Shown piece by piece: positions 1 to 10,850 of a stretch of 64,000 bases of DNA (its first letter is position 1; each line of letters begins with the position of its first letter). Position numbers and translations under genes: made by a program. Where the stretch lies: positions 18,857,292 through 18,921,291 of the forward strand of contig NC_088312.1 of the NCBI RefSeq assembly GCF_910592395.1, given 5' to 3'. Origin of the DNA: Lineus longissimus. Lineage: Eukaryota > Nemertea > Pilidiophora > Heteronemertea > Lineidae. Below the pieces are notes generated by a model. It made no database searches. It was not told the DNA's origin and was given only the letters and a program-made list of their open reading frames with translations.

Positions 1-259
1 TTTCAAACCAAGTGGAATCTTATGTGCCCTTTCAGTATTTAATAAATATCCTGTTGCCATTTTCTATTTATTTACTAGTAAAATTATGTACATGCAGTGA
101 ACAGTGCCAACATCATATATCAGGTAAAATGCACGGAAAAAAGCTATTGACGTGTACTTTCTGTTGGAATACAGTAAGTCATGATTACATTAACCCATTG
201 AACTCTAGTATTCCCTTACCATTTCATTGCAACGCTTCCCTGACCATTTCATGAATGAT

Positions 260-389
260 AGAATATATGTATTGTGGTGTCTGGTTCTTAGGGGTTTCTA
301 AGCTAATTTGAGACAAAAAGGCCTGTAAGGGCTTTTGTTAAAATAGCTTAGAATTACCTAGATTCCTACCACCACAATACATATATTCT
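260..389. mobile_element. Small hairpin MITE, 130 bp
   Basis: Perfect 20-bp terminal inverted repeats: AGAATATATGTATTGTGGTG at 260-279 and its reverse complement at 370-389. The inner halves are also partly complementary (TTCTAAGC against GCTTAGAA), so the whole unit can fold into one long hairpin. There is no coding capacity. This is a non-autonomous DNA element by structure; superfamily is not assigned. Confidence 0.75.
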
Positions 390-1451
390 TATTATGTATA
401 TGTGGACGATACGCAGGCGATGTTCAGATTCTGTAGACGATACCTAGTTGTGCATTTTCACAGCCCACAAAAAAGTATTATTGGGAAATATTATTTGCAT
501 GCCGGAGAACTGATACTTTAGTAATGCAAGTCGATTATATTATGCAGCATGTTTCAATACAAGAGCTAATTCAAAATTATGTGTTTTGATACACTTTTAC
601 CAAAACTTTCCAAACGTCAATAGATAAACAATCCACAAGGGAACAACTTTATTCTAATTATTCCAGATTATTTTCATAAGTTTTAAAGCTGGTTTTTATA
701 AGGTGTGATTTGTGTGTTAAATGCATCAGATCAAAAGTTAACAAAACATTAAGAAGGTAAAATTTATGATGAAAGTCCCAACGGGGATATGTGCAGAGTT
801 AAATCGAATGATTAGGTGGCATATCCGATGAACATGTACCCTGCTAAGGCCTTCTTTTAAGTTTAGTCTTCACGTGGGCTAGTCACAGATGAAGGATCAT
901 CAACAGAAGGTCATCGTCGGATCGGACAATCTATAAATTCATTCTCAAATGGTGGATGTTCTGGACATAACAAATATACCAATAACGAAAGACCAGAACT
1001 ATCCATTTGGTTTCCAGTTGTGCAGAAGGACATTTTAATTGTCAACGAAAACATCCTATTTCGTTTGACGCTCCTGGTCGTCACAACACAAGCAGGACAT
1101 GTAGACACTTTTGGATATTTCTTCCCGCATCATTTGGACAGTCACCACCGGATACGTTACTTTATTCCGGCTGTGCTTCATCTACAGTATCTTGATTAGC
1201 AGACGCTTTTGTTATGGGACATTTCACGCGTCTATATGACAGTCACAAACAAAGATGATGGACAAGAACCCTGTCCTCTTCATAACTATTGTGCTACCTA
1301 TACATGTTCCAACATCCAGTGTTTTGTGCCATGAATTGTTGTCCTCGTCATGAAATTATCAATTCTGGTGGATGTGACTACCACGCCAAAGGTTCAACCT
1401 TTGTGAAATTATCATAACCATACTCCCTACTCCCGTTGTCGAAGTACCACC
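390..1451. other. Flank upstream of gene 1
   Basis: No exon or promoter motif could be supported here. The stretch at about 405-452 holds degenerate copies of the same GACGATACCTAG/GTTGTGCA unit that forms the minisatellite at 3366-3770, about 3 kb downstream. The 5' UTR of gene 1 must lie in the last part of this interval, but its start is not visible. Bases 1-259 also hold nothing recognisable. Confidence 0.5.
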
Positions 1452-1681
1452 ATGGCGAGTCAATCCTATCGCAACAGACAAGAAGAGCAAAAGAATAAGC
1501 GGCCAACTCTCGAGATGCGCTCCCTGAAGAGGTTCGAGAAGATGAAATTCGCCAACCTCCACTTGGAGAGGCAGTGTAGGTCTGAGCTGAGTTCTCTTCA
1601 CTGCTGCCAGGAGAGGAAGCTGTTGGACCTCAGACACGACTGTCATGACCTTATGAAGGAGCTACAGACAAACCAATACAG
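1452..1681 (+). CDS. Gene 1 exon 1 (start exon)
   Basis: Encodes residues 1-76 plus two bases of codon 77. It begins MASQSYRNRQEEQKNKR and ends in the coiled coil. Without splicing the frame hits a stop (TAG) directly after the donor, which supports the splice at 1681/1682. Confidence 0.82.
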
Positions 1682-3392
1682 GTAGGCCTAATAGGCAGGT
1701 TTCACGACCCAAATACGAACGCCACGTAAGAAGGTCTGTCGTTTACTTAATTAATTCGAGCAACACCCGTAAATGATGTTCTGTACTGAAACGCGGATAT
1801 TTGAAAAGTCGCTTATATAAAGTAAATTTACAATACTCCGTAAGTTGCGTCCGTAGCTCTTCGAAAAGGTTTCGGAACCTCCCTATTATCTCTCAGCGTT
1901 ACGGGACAGCTATTTATTGTTGATAATTAAAATGATTGCCGACAAAATGTTGATAGTTGGAAAGTGGAAGTTCACTAGTATTCTTGGTGTTGCAAGTGCA
2001 AGTCGACGTCTCGATTGCACCCCGTTCTCCTGGTTGTGACTTTGTCCCCGGGAAGTGTCCTCGCAGATCATTTGTTATGGGTCATGTCAGGCTGACCAAG
2101 GCCTTTTATTGAACGGTTGTAAAGTAGAACGTGTATCATTTTCACGGCCCTAAAATGATTGGAGAACCCTTTTGCGTACCGGGAAACGAGCCCTAAAACG
2201 GACGGGTGCATTCTCAGCATTGAACGGTGTTATCATGTCAATTGGACCAATCATGCTAGTCCCGCTTTTACCACGCATTTCCTATTTCAGACTCCTGAGC
2301 AGCAAGTTGTCACAACAAGAACAAGACAGGGTCAAAGAAGAGAAGGTGGCAAAAGAGGAGGAGGCAAGAGTTTTGGAGGAGAAGCGAGAAATGGCGGCAA
2401 AGAAGGCGGTACCGCCGTCAAAATCGGTCATGTTCCACATGGATTTCTCCGACAGTGGCAGCGATGGCGGGTATATATCGTCTGGGGATGAGTGTGACAT
2501 CAGGAAGCAATCTGGCACCAGAAAGAACGTTCCTCCAAATGGATTTCTCCCCTCCAAGTTCTCCCGCGGATTTTCAAGGACGGCATCAGATGGCGCGCTT
2601 ATGGCAGGGAGATATGCATCGTCTGCCCAAAGTGCAAAGAAAGATGTTCATCGGGAGGCGTCTATTTTGAAACGGGAGCTTTCTGCAAATCCTGTACTGA
2701 AAGGAATACGTTTGGAACCAGATGGAAATTTGAACGAGCATACGGACGGTGCAATGAACTTGGCGACCCGTCGTTTGGAGAAGACCAGACGTTCGTCAAT
2801 GCCGCCGTTGGTGGGTCACCTGCCGTACAGAGACAGAGTAGAGATGCTGCAGGTCATCCAGTCCCGGAGGAGAAAATCAGCGCCGAGCAGGGTCGGGATG
2901 GCGGCGAAGCGGGGTCTCCTAAAACCCGATCAGAACTTCAGATTTCGACCGCAGACGACAGCCAATCGTGAAACTCAGGATTCTGCAACGCGCACCAAGA
3001 GGGTCTCCATATCAACACTGAACCCTGGTGATCAAAAGATCTACGTACCAAGGACTCTGAAGGAGCAGAACTCGGCTGGAGACGGACAGGAAAGAGAGAG
3101 GTTCATGAAACTGCGCAAGCAACAGGAGGTCAGGTTGTACAATAACATCTTGAAGAAGGTGGACAGTTTCGTGTTGGGCACATCAACCCCGAGGAAATCC
3201 AGTGCGAACGTGATCAAGGCAGAGTCGGAAGATATGAATCCCACTGAAGAAGCTATGTTGAATAATATGAACATGAATAAACTGCTACTGGTCGCGAAGA
3301 TGGTGGGAGCAGCACGGCGAATCAAAGCAAAGAGCGGGGACTGCAGAGGTTTCGGCAGCAAGGGAAGCTTAGGTTGTGCAGACGATACCTAG
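1452..3392 (+). CDS. Gene 1: coiled-coil basic protein, family not recognised (two exons)
   Basis: Exon 1 is 1452-1681 and exon 2 is 2291-3392, giving 443 residues. The start codon sits in a perfect Kozak context (CCACCATGG). The intron has donor AG|GTAGGC and acceptor CCTATTTCAG. Phases match (2), rebuilding Arg77. Residues ~30-118 are a highly charged heptad-like coiled coil rich in Glu, Lys, Arg and Gln. An acidic Ser/Gly stretch follows (DFSDSGSDGG), then a long basic low-complexity region. That region has repeated basophilic-kinase-like sites: RRSS (243-246), RRRKS (269-273), KRVS (313-316) and STPRKS (375-380). There is no signal peptide, membrane segment or catalytic motif, so an intracellular scaffold or cytoskeleton-associated role is possible but is inference only. 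The last residues (GCADDT) and the stop are encoded by the first units of a minisatellite. It is tail to tail with the minus-strand DUF4139 gene. Confidence 0.8.
2291..3392 (+). CDS. Gene 1 exon 2 (terminal exon)
   Basis: Starts after the pyrimidine-rich acceptor CCTATTTCAG with one base completing Arg77, then LLSSKLSQQEQDRVKEEK. It is open for 366 further codons to TAG at 3390-3392. The open frame continues upstream of the acceptor to 2172, but that extension loses the phase-matched link to exon 1, so the spliced form is preferred. Confidence 0.82.
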
Positions 3393-3770
3393 GTTGTGTA
3401 AACATGCATGGTCGCAGACAATACAGAGGTTGTGTCGACTAAGTACATGATGGGTTGGACAGACAATAACGAGCTTGTGCAGACGATGTCTACGTTGTGC
3501 AGACGATCCCTAGGTTGTTCAGACGACACCTAGGTTGTGCAGACGATACATTGATCGACTGTGCAGACGAAACCTAGGTTGTGCAGATGGTTCTAGGTTG
3601 CGCAGACGATATACGAGTTATGCAGATGACATCGAGGTCGAGGAAATGATATCTAGGTTGTGTAAACCATATCTAGGTTGTACAGGCGATGTCGAGATTG
3701 TGTAGAAGGTTGCTATAGGGTGTGTAAGTGATGTCTTGATTGTGCAGACGATACCAAGATGCAGGCTCCA
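3366..3770 (+). repeat. Degenerate ~20-bp minisatellite overlapping the end of gene 1
   Basis: About 15-20 imperfect copies of a unit close to CCTAGGTTGTGCAGACGATA. The first copies encode the last residues and the stop of gene 1, and the rest would lie in its 3' UTR. Decay increases toward 3770. Related degenerate copies occur at ~405-452. Confidence 0.8.
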
Positions 3771-3857
3771 TTTGCCAAACTTGCCTGAGAGATAACTCAA
3801 GCAGCACATGTACCTCACGCTGGTAGAGCTTCTATCTTACTGTACAGCAAATTAATG

Positions 3858-3900
3858 AAATGGAGGAAGAATGTCCTGGTTCTAAGGAGGAGGATACTGC
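3858..3900 (+). repeat. Short dispersed duplicate, copy 1
   Basis: Begins AAATGGAGGAAGAATGTCCT. A close copy stands in the same orientation at 4558-4600. About 85 percent of bases agree by eye. Origin is unknown. Confidence 0.6.
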
Positions 3901-3962
3901 ATCACTAAATACAGCATTTCTTGACAGACAGTGTAGTAGAGACCACCAGTCCAGATGGTGTT

Positions 3963-3968
3963 AATAAA
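3963..3968 (+). promoter_or_regulatory. Candidate poly(A) signal of gene 1
   Basis: AATAAA about 570 bases after the stop codon, on the coding strand. If used, the 3' UTR would carry the whole minisatellite. Confidence 0.4.
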
Positions 3969-4557
3969 TGCTCTCTCAAACGATGAAAATTCCTACAAAA
4001 AAATATTCCCATGGTCTGAGCCAAACGGGTGCAAGGGTAAATAACCCTTTGGCCCCTGAATTTATTTTTGAAAAAAAGTTCCCCCATTTTTCACAGACAA
4101 CACAGAAAAAAACCTGGTGACAAACAGAGCAATATGAGCTTCACAGCCCTCCAAAAGTCCAGAGCTGCAGCAGAGCCATCTATACTAAGATTGATACACT
4201 ACACTTCAGTGTGTATTCAATGCAATGAGAGTGGCTCAATCTTGGCCATCGTGCCATGCGGCACGATCCGGCATCCGGCCCAAACGGGATAAACAACCTT
4301 GTACCCAGGTCAAAAAATTAAAATTGCAGGTGTAATGCATCAAGAAATCTTTAACGGTTTTCTAGGAACAAGGTTTCCATTAACCCTCTCATCCTGTTTG
4401 GCCCTGACCGTGGGAATATTTAGTTTTGCAAAATTTCTTCCTTATGAAATGAATATACGTTTTCTCTCTCAAAATTAACCCCCTCTGTGTGGAATCGTTG
4501 CCTATCAATTGTACTTTAAAAGCACGTTCCTTTTTCACATCTTTGTAGCACAGAAGC

Positions 4558-4600
4558 AAATGGAGGAAGAATATCCTAGTTCTTAGGAGGCAGAAGGTTC
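4558..4600 (+). repeat. Short dispersed duplicate, copy 2
   Basis: Begins AAATGGAGGAAGAATATCCT; partner of 3858-3900. Confidence 0.6.
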
Positions 4601-6589
4601 CTGATGCTGTCCCTGCATGGTACATGAGGTACCTCAGGTACATAAGCAACCTCAGATAGGGTCATGAGTTGTCTCCATGGGAAGGTCTGCATGAAGCATC
4701 AAGGTCAGTCAAGAATTGTCCATTGCCAGAGCCTAGAGTTTGGTAACAAAATAACAAATCATTCAGCTTTCTCTTTAAGTGGAGTTTATTACAAGGATTG
4801 GACATAGAGCGACATGGATTCTGAGAAAATACAATGTTGGTTACATAATATGAAGCTAAGAGCTAAATGCTGCCATCACATTTTAGCAGAACACTTATTA
4901 GCTGTTGAAAGTAAACACATAGCTTATCATTAGGCCTGGTTCCACCAAACATGGTCCGAGTTTACCACTGAGGTTGAGTTCGCGGTGTTACGTTTTCAGG
5001 TTTACTATACTTATACCAGCTTTGGACATTTACTGCTAAGCAAAATTCTGATTTCAGGACGTCTACGAAATTCAGCTATCCTCTAAATTCCACATCAAAA
5101 GCATTTTGTTGCGACTATACTACACAAACATATATTAGACACAATTAATTAGACACTCATTTTCGATTCTTCTGCACAAAATATTCCTTTCCAATGTGCA
5201 TAAACATATACACATCCTTTATAAAATGTATGAAAATTTGTACAATTAAAATGGTCAGGATGACATGAACTCAACGTGAAAATCGCTCTTTTGGACAAAA
5301 TAACTAACGCTGTACAAAAACCGTGACCAAAAATCGCATAGAAACTATATGGCTGGACGCATATATGAAAATGGTTAATTGAGATGCAAGGATTTACTTT
5401 AAATTCTCTCGTTAAATTGGAAATACAACTATTACGCCATACCAGCTGATACAAAAGACCAGTCAGGCAAAGATCCCCAAATTGTGAGTTGTAGGCAAAT
5501 CAGGTAGTTTCGCCCTTCGCACAGGGGCGGAGCCAGGAATGTGGCCAAAATCATGGTCGAAATCACTTTTTTGGTGACATAATGACGCATTTGCCCTCCC
5601 CCTGCCCTAGCCCTGTCGATCATTCGTACACAGTGGTTACGCAGTGACATCTCTTGGCATTGTCCGACCAAGGAGTTTCGAGAGGCTATGCTTAAATTAG
5701 CAACAACTCGCCTTTTGGGGATTCCTACCTGACTGAAGACTAGCAACATAAAATAATTGTGAAAAGACGGATCTCAAATTATTACAACACAGTGCTTGAT
5801 TGCAGCATGTTTTGAGCCTCGACTAGTTATTTTCTCATTCAAATTCATAGGTCGTGAGGATCACATAATGTGATGTAACTGATTAAAACCTCGGGATAAT
5901 CAAGTTCTCTTATACCATTCTGTTCACTTTGGGCAATGCTTGAGAGAGGCAGGAGATTTCAGTACCTCCTGCACAGTGAGGCTGCCATGTCTGGAAAAAA
6001 TCTCAATTTTTTTACAGTTCCAAAAACCATAATTATGGAGTGCAACCAAAAACGCCAAAACTACAAATTGGCAATATATTATATCCCTACCAATAACATA
6101 AATTAGTATACATTTTTCTTTCACACAAAAAACTCCCATATTCTTTCATTCTCATAAATCTGCCAGTTTTCCACGGAAAACCCTAACTTTCATTGGAACG
6201 CCTACTACATTTAATTCAATAGGTTGACTCGATCAGGAATGAAAATATAAGTAAGCCTTCTTTGAATATCAACAACTTCTGTACAAGACGTTTCACGGCA
6301 TTATAACATTCTGTTCAGCTTTCTGGGGCGTATTATGTGGCACTGATGCAACACCATGCACTAGTGCATCACAAGTCGACTTGAATTGCATCATGACGTC
6401 ATCAGACCATATTTGGGGCGACAGTAGTTAATGGCTAATGATGCACCGGACCAAGATGACCGGTCCACATCATGAAATAAATAAGCTGGCTTTACCAGGA
6501 GGTTGGAAACATATGTGAGATACATAGAACATTTACGTTGACCTACCAAGAACTAGAGAGAATACAAAACTCTCATCTCATATTGAAAG

Positions 6590-6790
6590 CTTTCTATCGC
6601 AACAACGAAAATAAACTAAGAGTTGACGAGTCCAAGTTTTTCGTGCTTTGGCACCCCAGACTTTTTCTGGGTTCAAGAAGTAGTACGTGGAAAGAACAAA
6701 GTGACTAAGGGAGGGAATTGATCCCACAACCTCTTGGGCAGAAGTCCTTAACTCACAACACTTTGCCAGGACACTCAGATAGCTGGACAA
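6590..6790 (-). mobile_element. tRNA-derived SINE
   Basis: On the minus strand, reading down from ~6790, there is a tRNA-like head with a B-box-like segment (GGTTGTGGGATCAATTCCC). A tRNA-unrelated body follows, which includes a small hairpin around CCCAGAAAAAGTCTGGG. The anticodon arm cannot be folded into a standard tRNA by eye, so this is a SINE rather than a tRNA gene. The exact ends are uncertain. Confidence 0.55.
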
Positions 6791-7689
6791 GTAAAATTTG
6801 GATGCCTGTATTGATTGAAATTAAAACATGTCGTAAATACCATCTTCCTTTAAATTGCAATACCCCGTTAAAAAACACACGCAGGAACAAAATCTGCTTT
6901 ATTTTCATGATTGAAAAATACCAGAGAATCAATATGAATATAGGTCAAGGTTGACCAGTCGGACTATTTATTCTGGCTTGGTACAAACCGCAAGGACACT
7001 GTATCTAAAGCCCAACGTCAGGAGCATATGGTCAAACCAAACTGTGACACTAATTCAAAGTCCTATTAAGAGGAGTACTTTAGTCATTAAAAAATCAGTC
7101 CAAAAAATCTTTTCTGATACGCACATATATGACAATACTAACAGACAGTGAGATTGCTACAAGTAAACAGGAGTTTATGCTAAGGACAAGCTGTTGTGAC
7201 ATCGAGAGACTGAAATTGTAGCGGGACACGACACAAGGCTATAGGCGTACAGATATGCATATCATCATTCCAACTGCCAGGGTTAATACAAGTTTTCCGC
7301 ACACCAAATTGTTCTCCTGATAACATCCATAGATGTGATCCACGTCATCATTGATTTTACCAAGTGGTGAACTGAATTTCCTCCATGGGTAAACTTGGGT
7401 TTAAAGTGTTTTCATGATAACGTTCCGGCCAGAGGTCTAACCAGTGCTAAAGACAATGAGTATAGCTCTTTCATGGCGTCAACCAGGGCTATGTAACATT
7501 ACAATTTGTGATCACCACACTATTATTATTAGTCCGGTGACAAGAGGTCAGCCAAGTACCTTTGGCGAGATCTATCTGAAAAACACTTTACGAAATGTGT
7601 AAACGGCATTTTTCTGTGCCACACTGACCAGTTCAATAGGTGGAGTTAATTTCTCTGCATCTTCTTGACTGAATTTGTGCACAACAATT

Positions 7690-7890
7690 CATTGCACTAG
7701 AGCTAGTGACATTGCACTCAGCTACACTACACTCTAGTCATATTGCACTAGAGCTAGTGACATTGCACTAGAGCTAGTGACATTGCACTCAGCTACACTC
7801 CACTCTAGTCATATTGCACTAGAGCTAGTGACATTGCACTCAGCTACACTCCACTCTAGTCATATTGCACTCGCCAATGCACTCTAGCAG
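7690..7890 (+). repeat. Modular tandem repeat (20-bp and 31-bp modules, 51-bp period)
   Basis: Built from CATTGCACTAGAGCTAGTGA (20 bp) and a ~31-bp module beginning CATTGCACTCAGCTACACTC. The CAGCTACACT motif recurs at 7719, 7790 and 7841. The spacings of 71 and 51 bp differ by exactly one 20-bp module. Confidence 0.8.
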
Positions 7891-9439
7891 CAACCAATCA
7901 CGGCAAAGTAACTCTCTACCAAAAATATGAATTGCCGTCAATCACGTTTACAAATAGCGCAGACACTTTTTAACAACAACTGCTGGCGACAACAGTGACC
8001 ACTTCAGTTTAGAATAGGTGACAATTATGGCCAAGGTTATAGGCATCGGGATGATGACCTGACACTCTGCACAACAGTGATTTAATAATACAATTCAATG
8101 GCTAGTGGCGATGGCCTCTTTTAATTTCCTGGTGTGCTTTTAATATCAGCCTTTGTCCCGATTCTTGTAAGCATAAAAGACATAATATACATCGATATCA
8201 AATCCCTGATGTAAACAGCAGTTTTTAGCACACATGCTCTTATGTTATGCATTTGAATAATTTGGTCTCCAAAATACATTTTGTACATAATGATTACCAA
8301 GACTGACTCCATAATCACCTCTGTCTCGTCCTCAGGAGTCTGAGCTAATCTTAACATCTCAAATATTTCCAGCTCACGGGTGTTTTGTATTGAACAATTC
8401 TCCACTGCCAAATTAATTCTGTTTATGGCCCACCATCTTGGTCTTGATCAACAGTTTCTGGCCAAGTGGGTCTTGAGAAGACTCCTGATATAATTTTCAC
8501 ACATATAAATCAAAACGGCCTCTTTTACACGTTTGTTTTGAAATATAAATTTTCACCCAAAGCTGGCCATGACAGAGATCATAAAATTTCAATTCATTAA
8601 TTAAAGAATCCGAAATTCCACATTGACCTGAATTCGGGAAACCTTTTTCCTGATTTAAAAACAAAAGTGCCCAGAAAGTAACAATTCTAAGGCCCTGCAC
8701 CATCGCCATAGCAACATATCTATTGTCCATGTCACCAAGTTGACTGGAATTCCCAGGCATACAATGCACTTGTTATTTGAGTCAACCATGTGACATGGGT
8801 GGTATGATCATTTAAAAAATTTCCATTGCGTACTTCGCTTCACATGTAAACAGAGTAGCTCCACACAAATTACATATCTCCTTATAAAGGGGTGCGCCTT
8901 ATTTGGGCGCCCCCAGGATTCTTAACGTTTCAGTTTCCCAGCGACGGTATTACACTACAGTGATAGCGTTTACTTGTATATGTGCACACAACATTTATGC
9001 CCATGCGTCTGCATCGGGCCTGCTTGAGTACTACCAGATCGGAAACAGGCGTCCGAGCTCTTGGAAAAAAGAAATGTCAGCCAAAGTGAAGGGTTTTGGA
9101 AAATGGAATGTAGGCCGATCGCTGAGGAATCTTTTAGGACAGTTAATAAATCTTTCCTGATTTTTCTCTTAAACTCATAAGCACTGCCCCATGTGGTACA
9201 TACTCTAAGGACTAATATTATAATTCTAGCCCTGAGAAGTTAAATTCATCTCCAAAAAGTATGATCATGACGTATCATCAGCTGCTTCCAGCAATCAAAT
9301 TTTGATAAAGCGCTTCCTTCAAAATGACTTCCACCTCAATCTCCCAACAGGGCTGAATGCACCTGATACTCCAAGCGCCCAATAGATGGGACACTAAATC
9401 TTCAATCAAACTACAACACAGGTGTGTCTAAGATCGTCT

Positions 9440-9649
9440 CTATACTTCATGGCTGTGCGTGACATGCAAAATAGACGCGTCAACTTCTTCCGCTACGGGA
9501 TGTTCCACGGAATACTTCAACGTCAGCTCTTTTCCCTCGCCGGGCGGGATCTCCAATTCCCATTCGATATTGTTGAATTTATTGAGACGTATTGGTTTGC
9601 TGCGGTCATACTTCTCAGGATGTTTAATGACGGGCTCAAGCAAGTTTAC
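9440..9649 (-). CDS. Gene 2 terminal exon (DUF4139 C-terminus)
   Basis: Acceptor TGCTTTTCCAG, phase 0 entry, 69 residues and TAG at 9442-9440. It begins VNLLEPVIKHPEKYD and ends with a beta-rich tail including WELEIPPGEGKELTLKYSVE. This is the usual end of the family, so the stop is natural. Confidence 0.9.
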   Translation of the reverse strand, partial: VNLLEPVIKHPEKYDRSKPIRLNKFNNIEWELEIPPGEGKELTLKYSVEHPVAEEVDASILHVTHSHEV

Positions 9650-10815
9650 CTGGAAAAGCAAGGTGCGTTATTAGTCTCCAGAAATCATCTTAGCCCATTA
9701 AGGATTAAAGGGGACTATAGGCAGGAGCAGAGGAGCTAATTTGGCCATAAGTGACTAGTATACACAGTAAGGGACCTGGGTCATGTCAGATTCAGGACTA
9801 AGTATATTCCTCGTACAAGCGTGAATCATTTCGATGTACTGTGAGATGTGAGAAACCCCTATTGGCGACTTTGTGTAACTTTATCTTGCCTGCCTAGCTT
9901 CTGCCTATATTGTCCCTTTAACATTGACGATGATTACATCAGAATTATGCGTTTCTTTAACCGTGGAACTTCAAGATGCCAAAAGGGACTTGGTGTTATT
10001 ATCTGTTATTTTAAGGTATTCGCTTGTATTTCTTGATATTTTAAATTATTGGGTTGGTACAAAATACAGAAGCAGTAAAATATCTCACATTTAAATGTTT
10101 CAGTTTCAGGTGTTTTGAAATATAAATCGCTACTTCACTAACGGTGTCGGTGTCTCACCAATCACTGCTCGGGTGGATTGGCCATTTTTGCCCAAACCTC
10201 GGCCAGGTGCCACAGTTTTGGCCAACATAATAGCTCCTCCCTGGCAGTGTTTTCATAAGACAACCAGTGCACCTCCAATTCGGTATCAATTCCTCAAACC
10301 ACAACGTCATTTCCATTTTCGGAAAATGTACACATACCTTGATCTTCTCTTCTGCGGCTAATGGGAGTTGATCCATGATTAATATTTTAATTGGTTCGGC
10401 GTGAGTGTTTTTAACTTCGATGACCTGTTTGTGAGTCATGGTGAGGTTTTTAGACAGCGCTCCGCTGTGTTCGCGATACTTGTGCAGGGGGCGGTAGGCG
10501 ATCTTGATGCCATGGTCAGCACCGAGGGAACAGGTGAAGTCTTCTTGGGGTGCCACAGCTTTGATTTCAGCCTGGAAAAGATAAAAGGTGGAGAATTCAA
10601 AATTGTACTCACTGACAACATGTACAAGCACAAGCAACACACTATTAATAATAAGGGGTTTTGAAAAAAACGTTTACATTTTCAGCCAATACAAATATGC
10701 ACCCCTAAGGGTTTTTCGGGGCATGAAAAACCCTTTGAAGTTATTCAAAAGATCAAAAGCCCTTCAGTATTTTTCATTTTTCGTTGAAAAATCTCTACTG
10801 GGTGCATATTTGTGT

Positions 10816-10850
<35 letters not shown>

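Larger units (their letters stand above)
3970..9439. other. Intergenic region between the two convergent genes
   Basis: No coding exon was recognised. It contains the second copy of the AAATGGAGGAAGAAT duplicate (4558-4600), a tRNA-derived SINE (~6590-6790, minus) and a modular satellite (~7690-7890). A TGACGTCA CRE-like octamer stands near 6393. The 3' end of the DUF4139 transcript lies in the right part; no AATAAA on the minus strand was seen in the 900 bases after its stop. Confidence 0.5.

Noticed and set aside
2159-2557. Other frames over gene 1 exon 2
   Set aside because: Shadows of the real frame, which is the only one continuing in phase from exon 1.
10155-10640. 161-residue minus-strand frame as one exon
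   Set aside because: Only 10338-10571 is coding. The flanks read through a clear acceptor and donor into introns.
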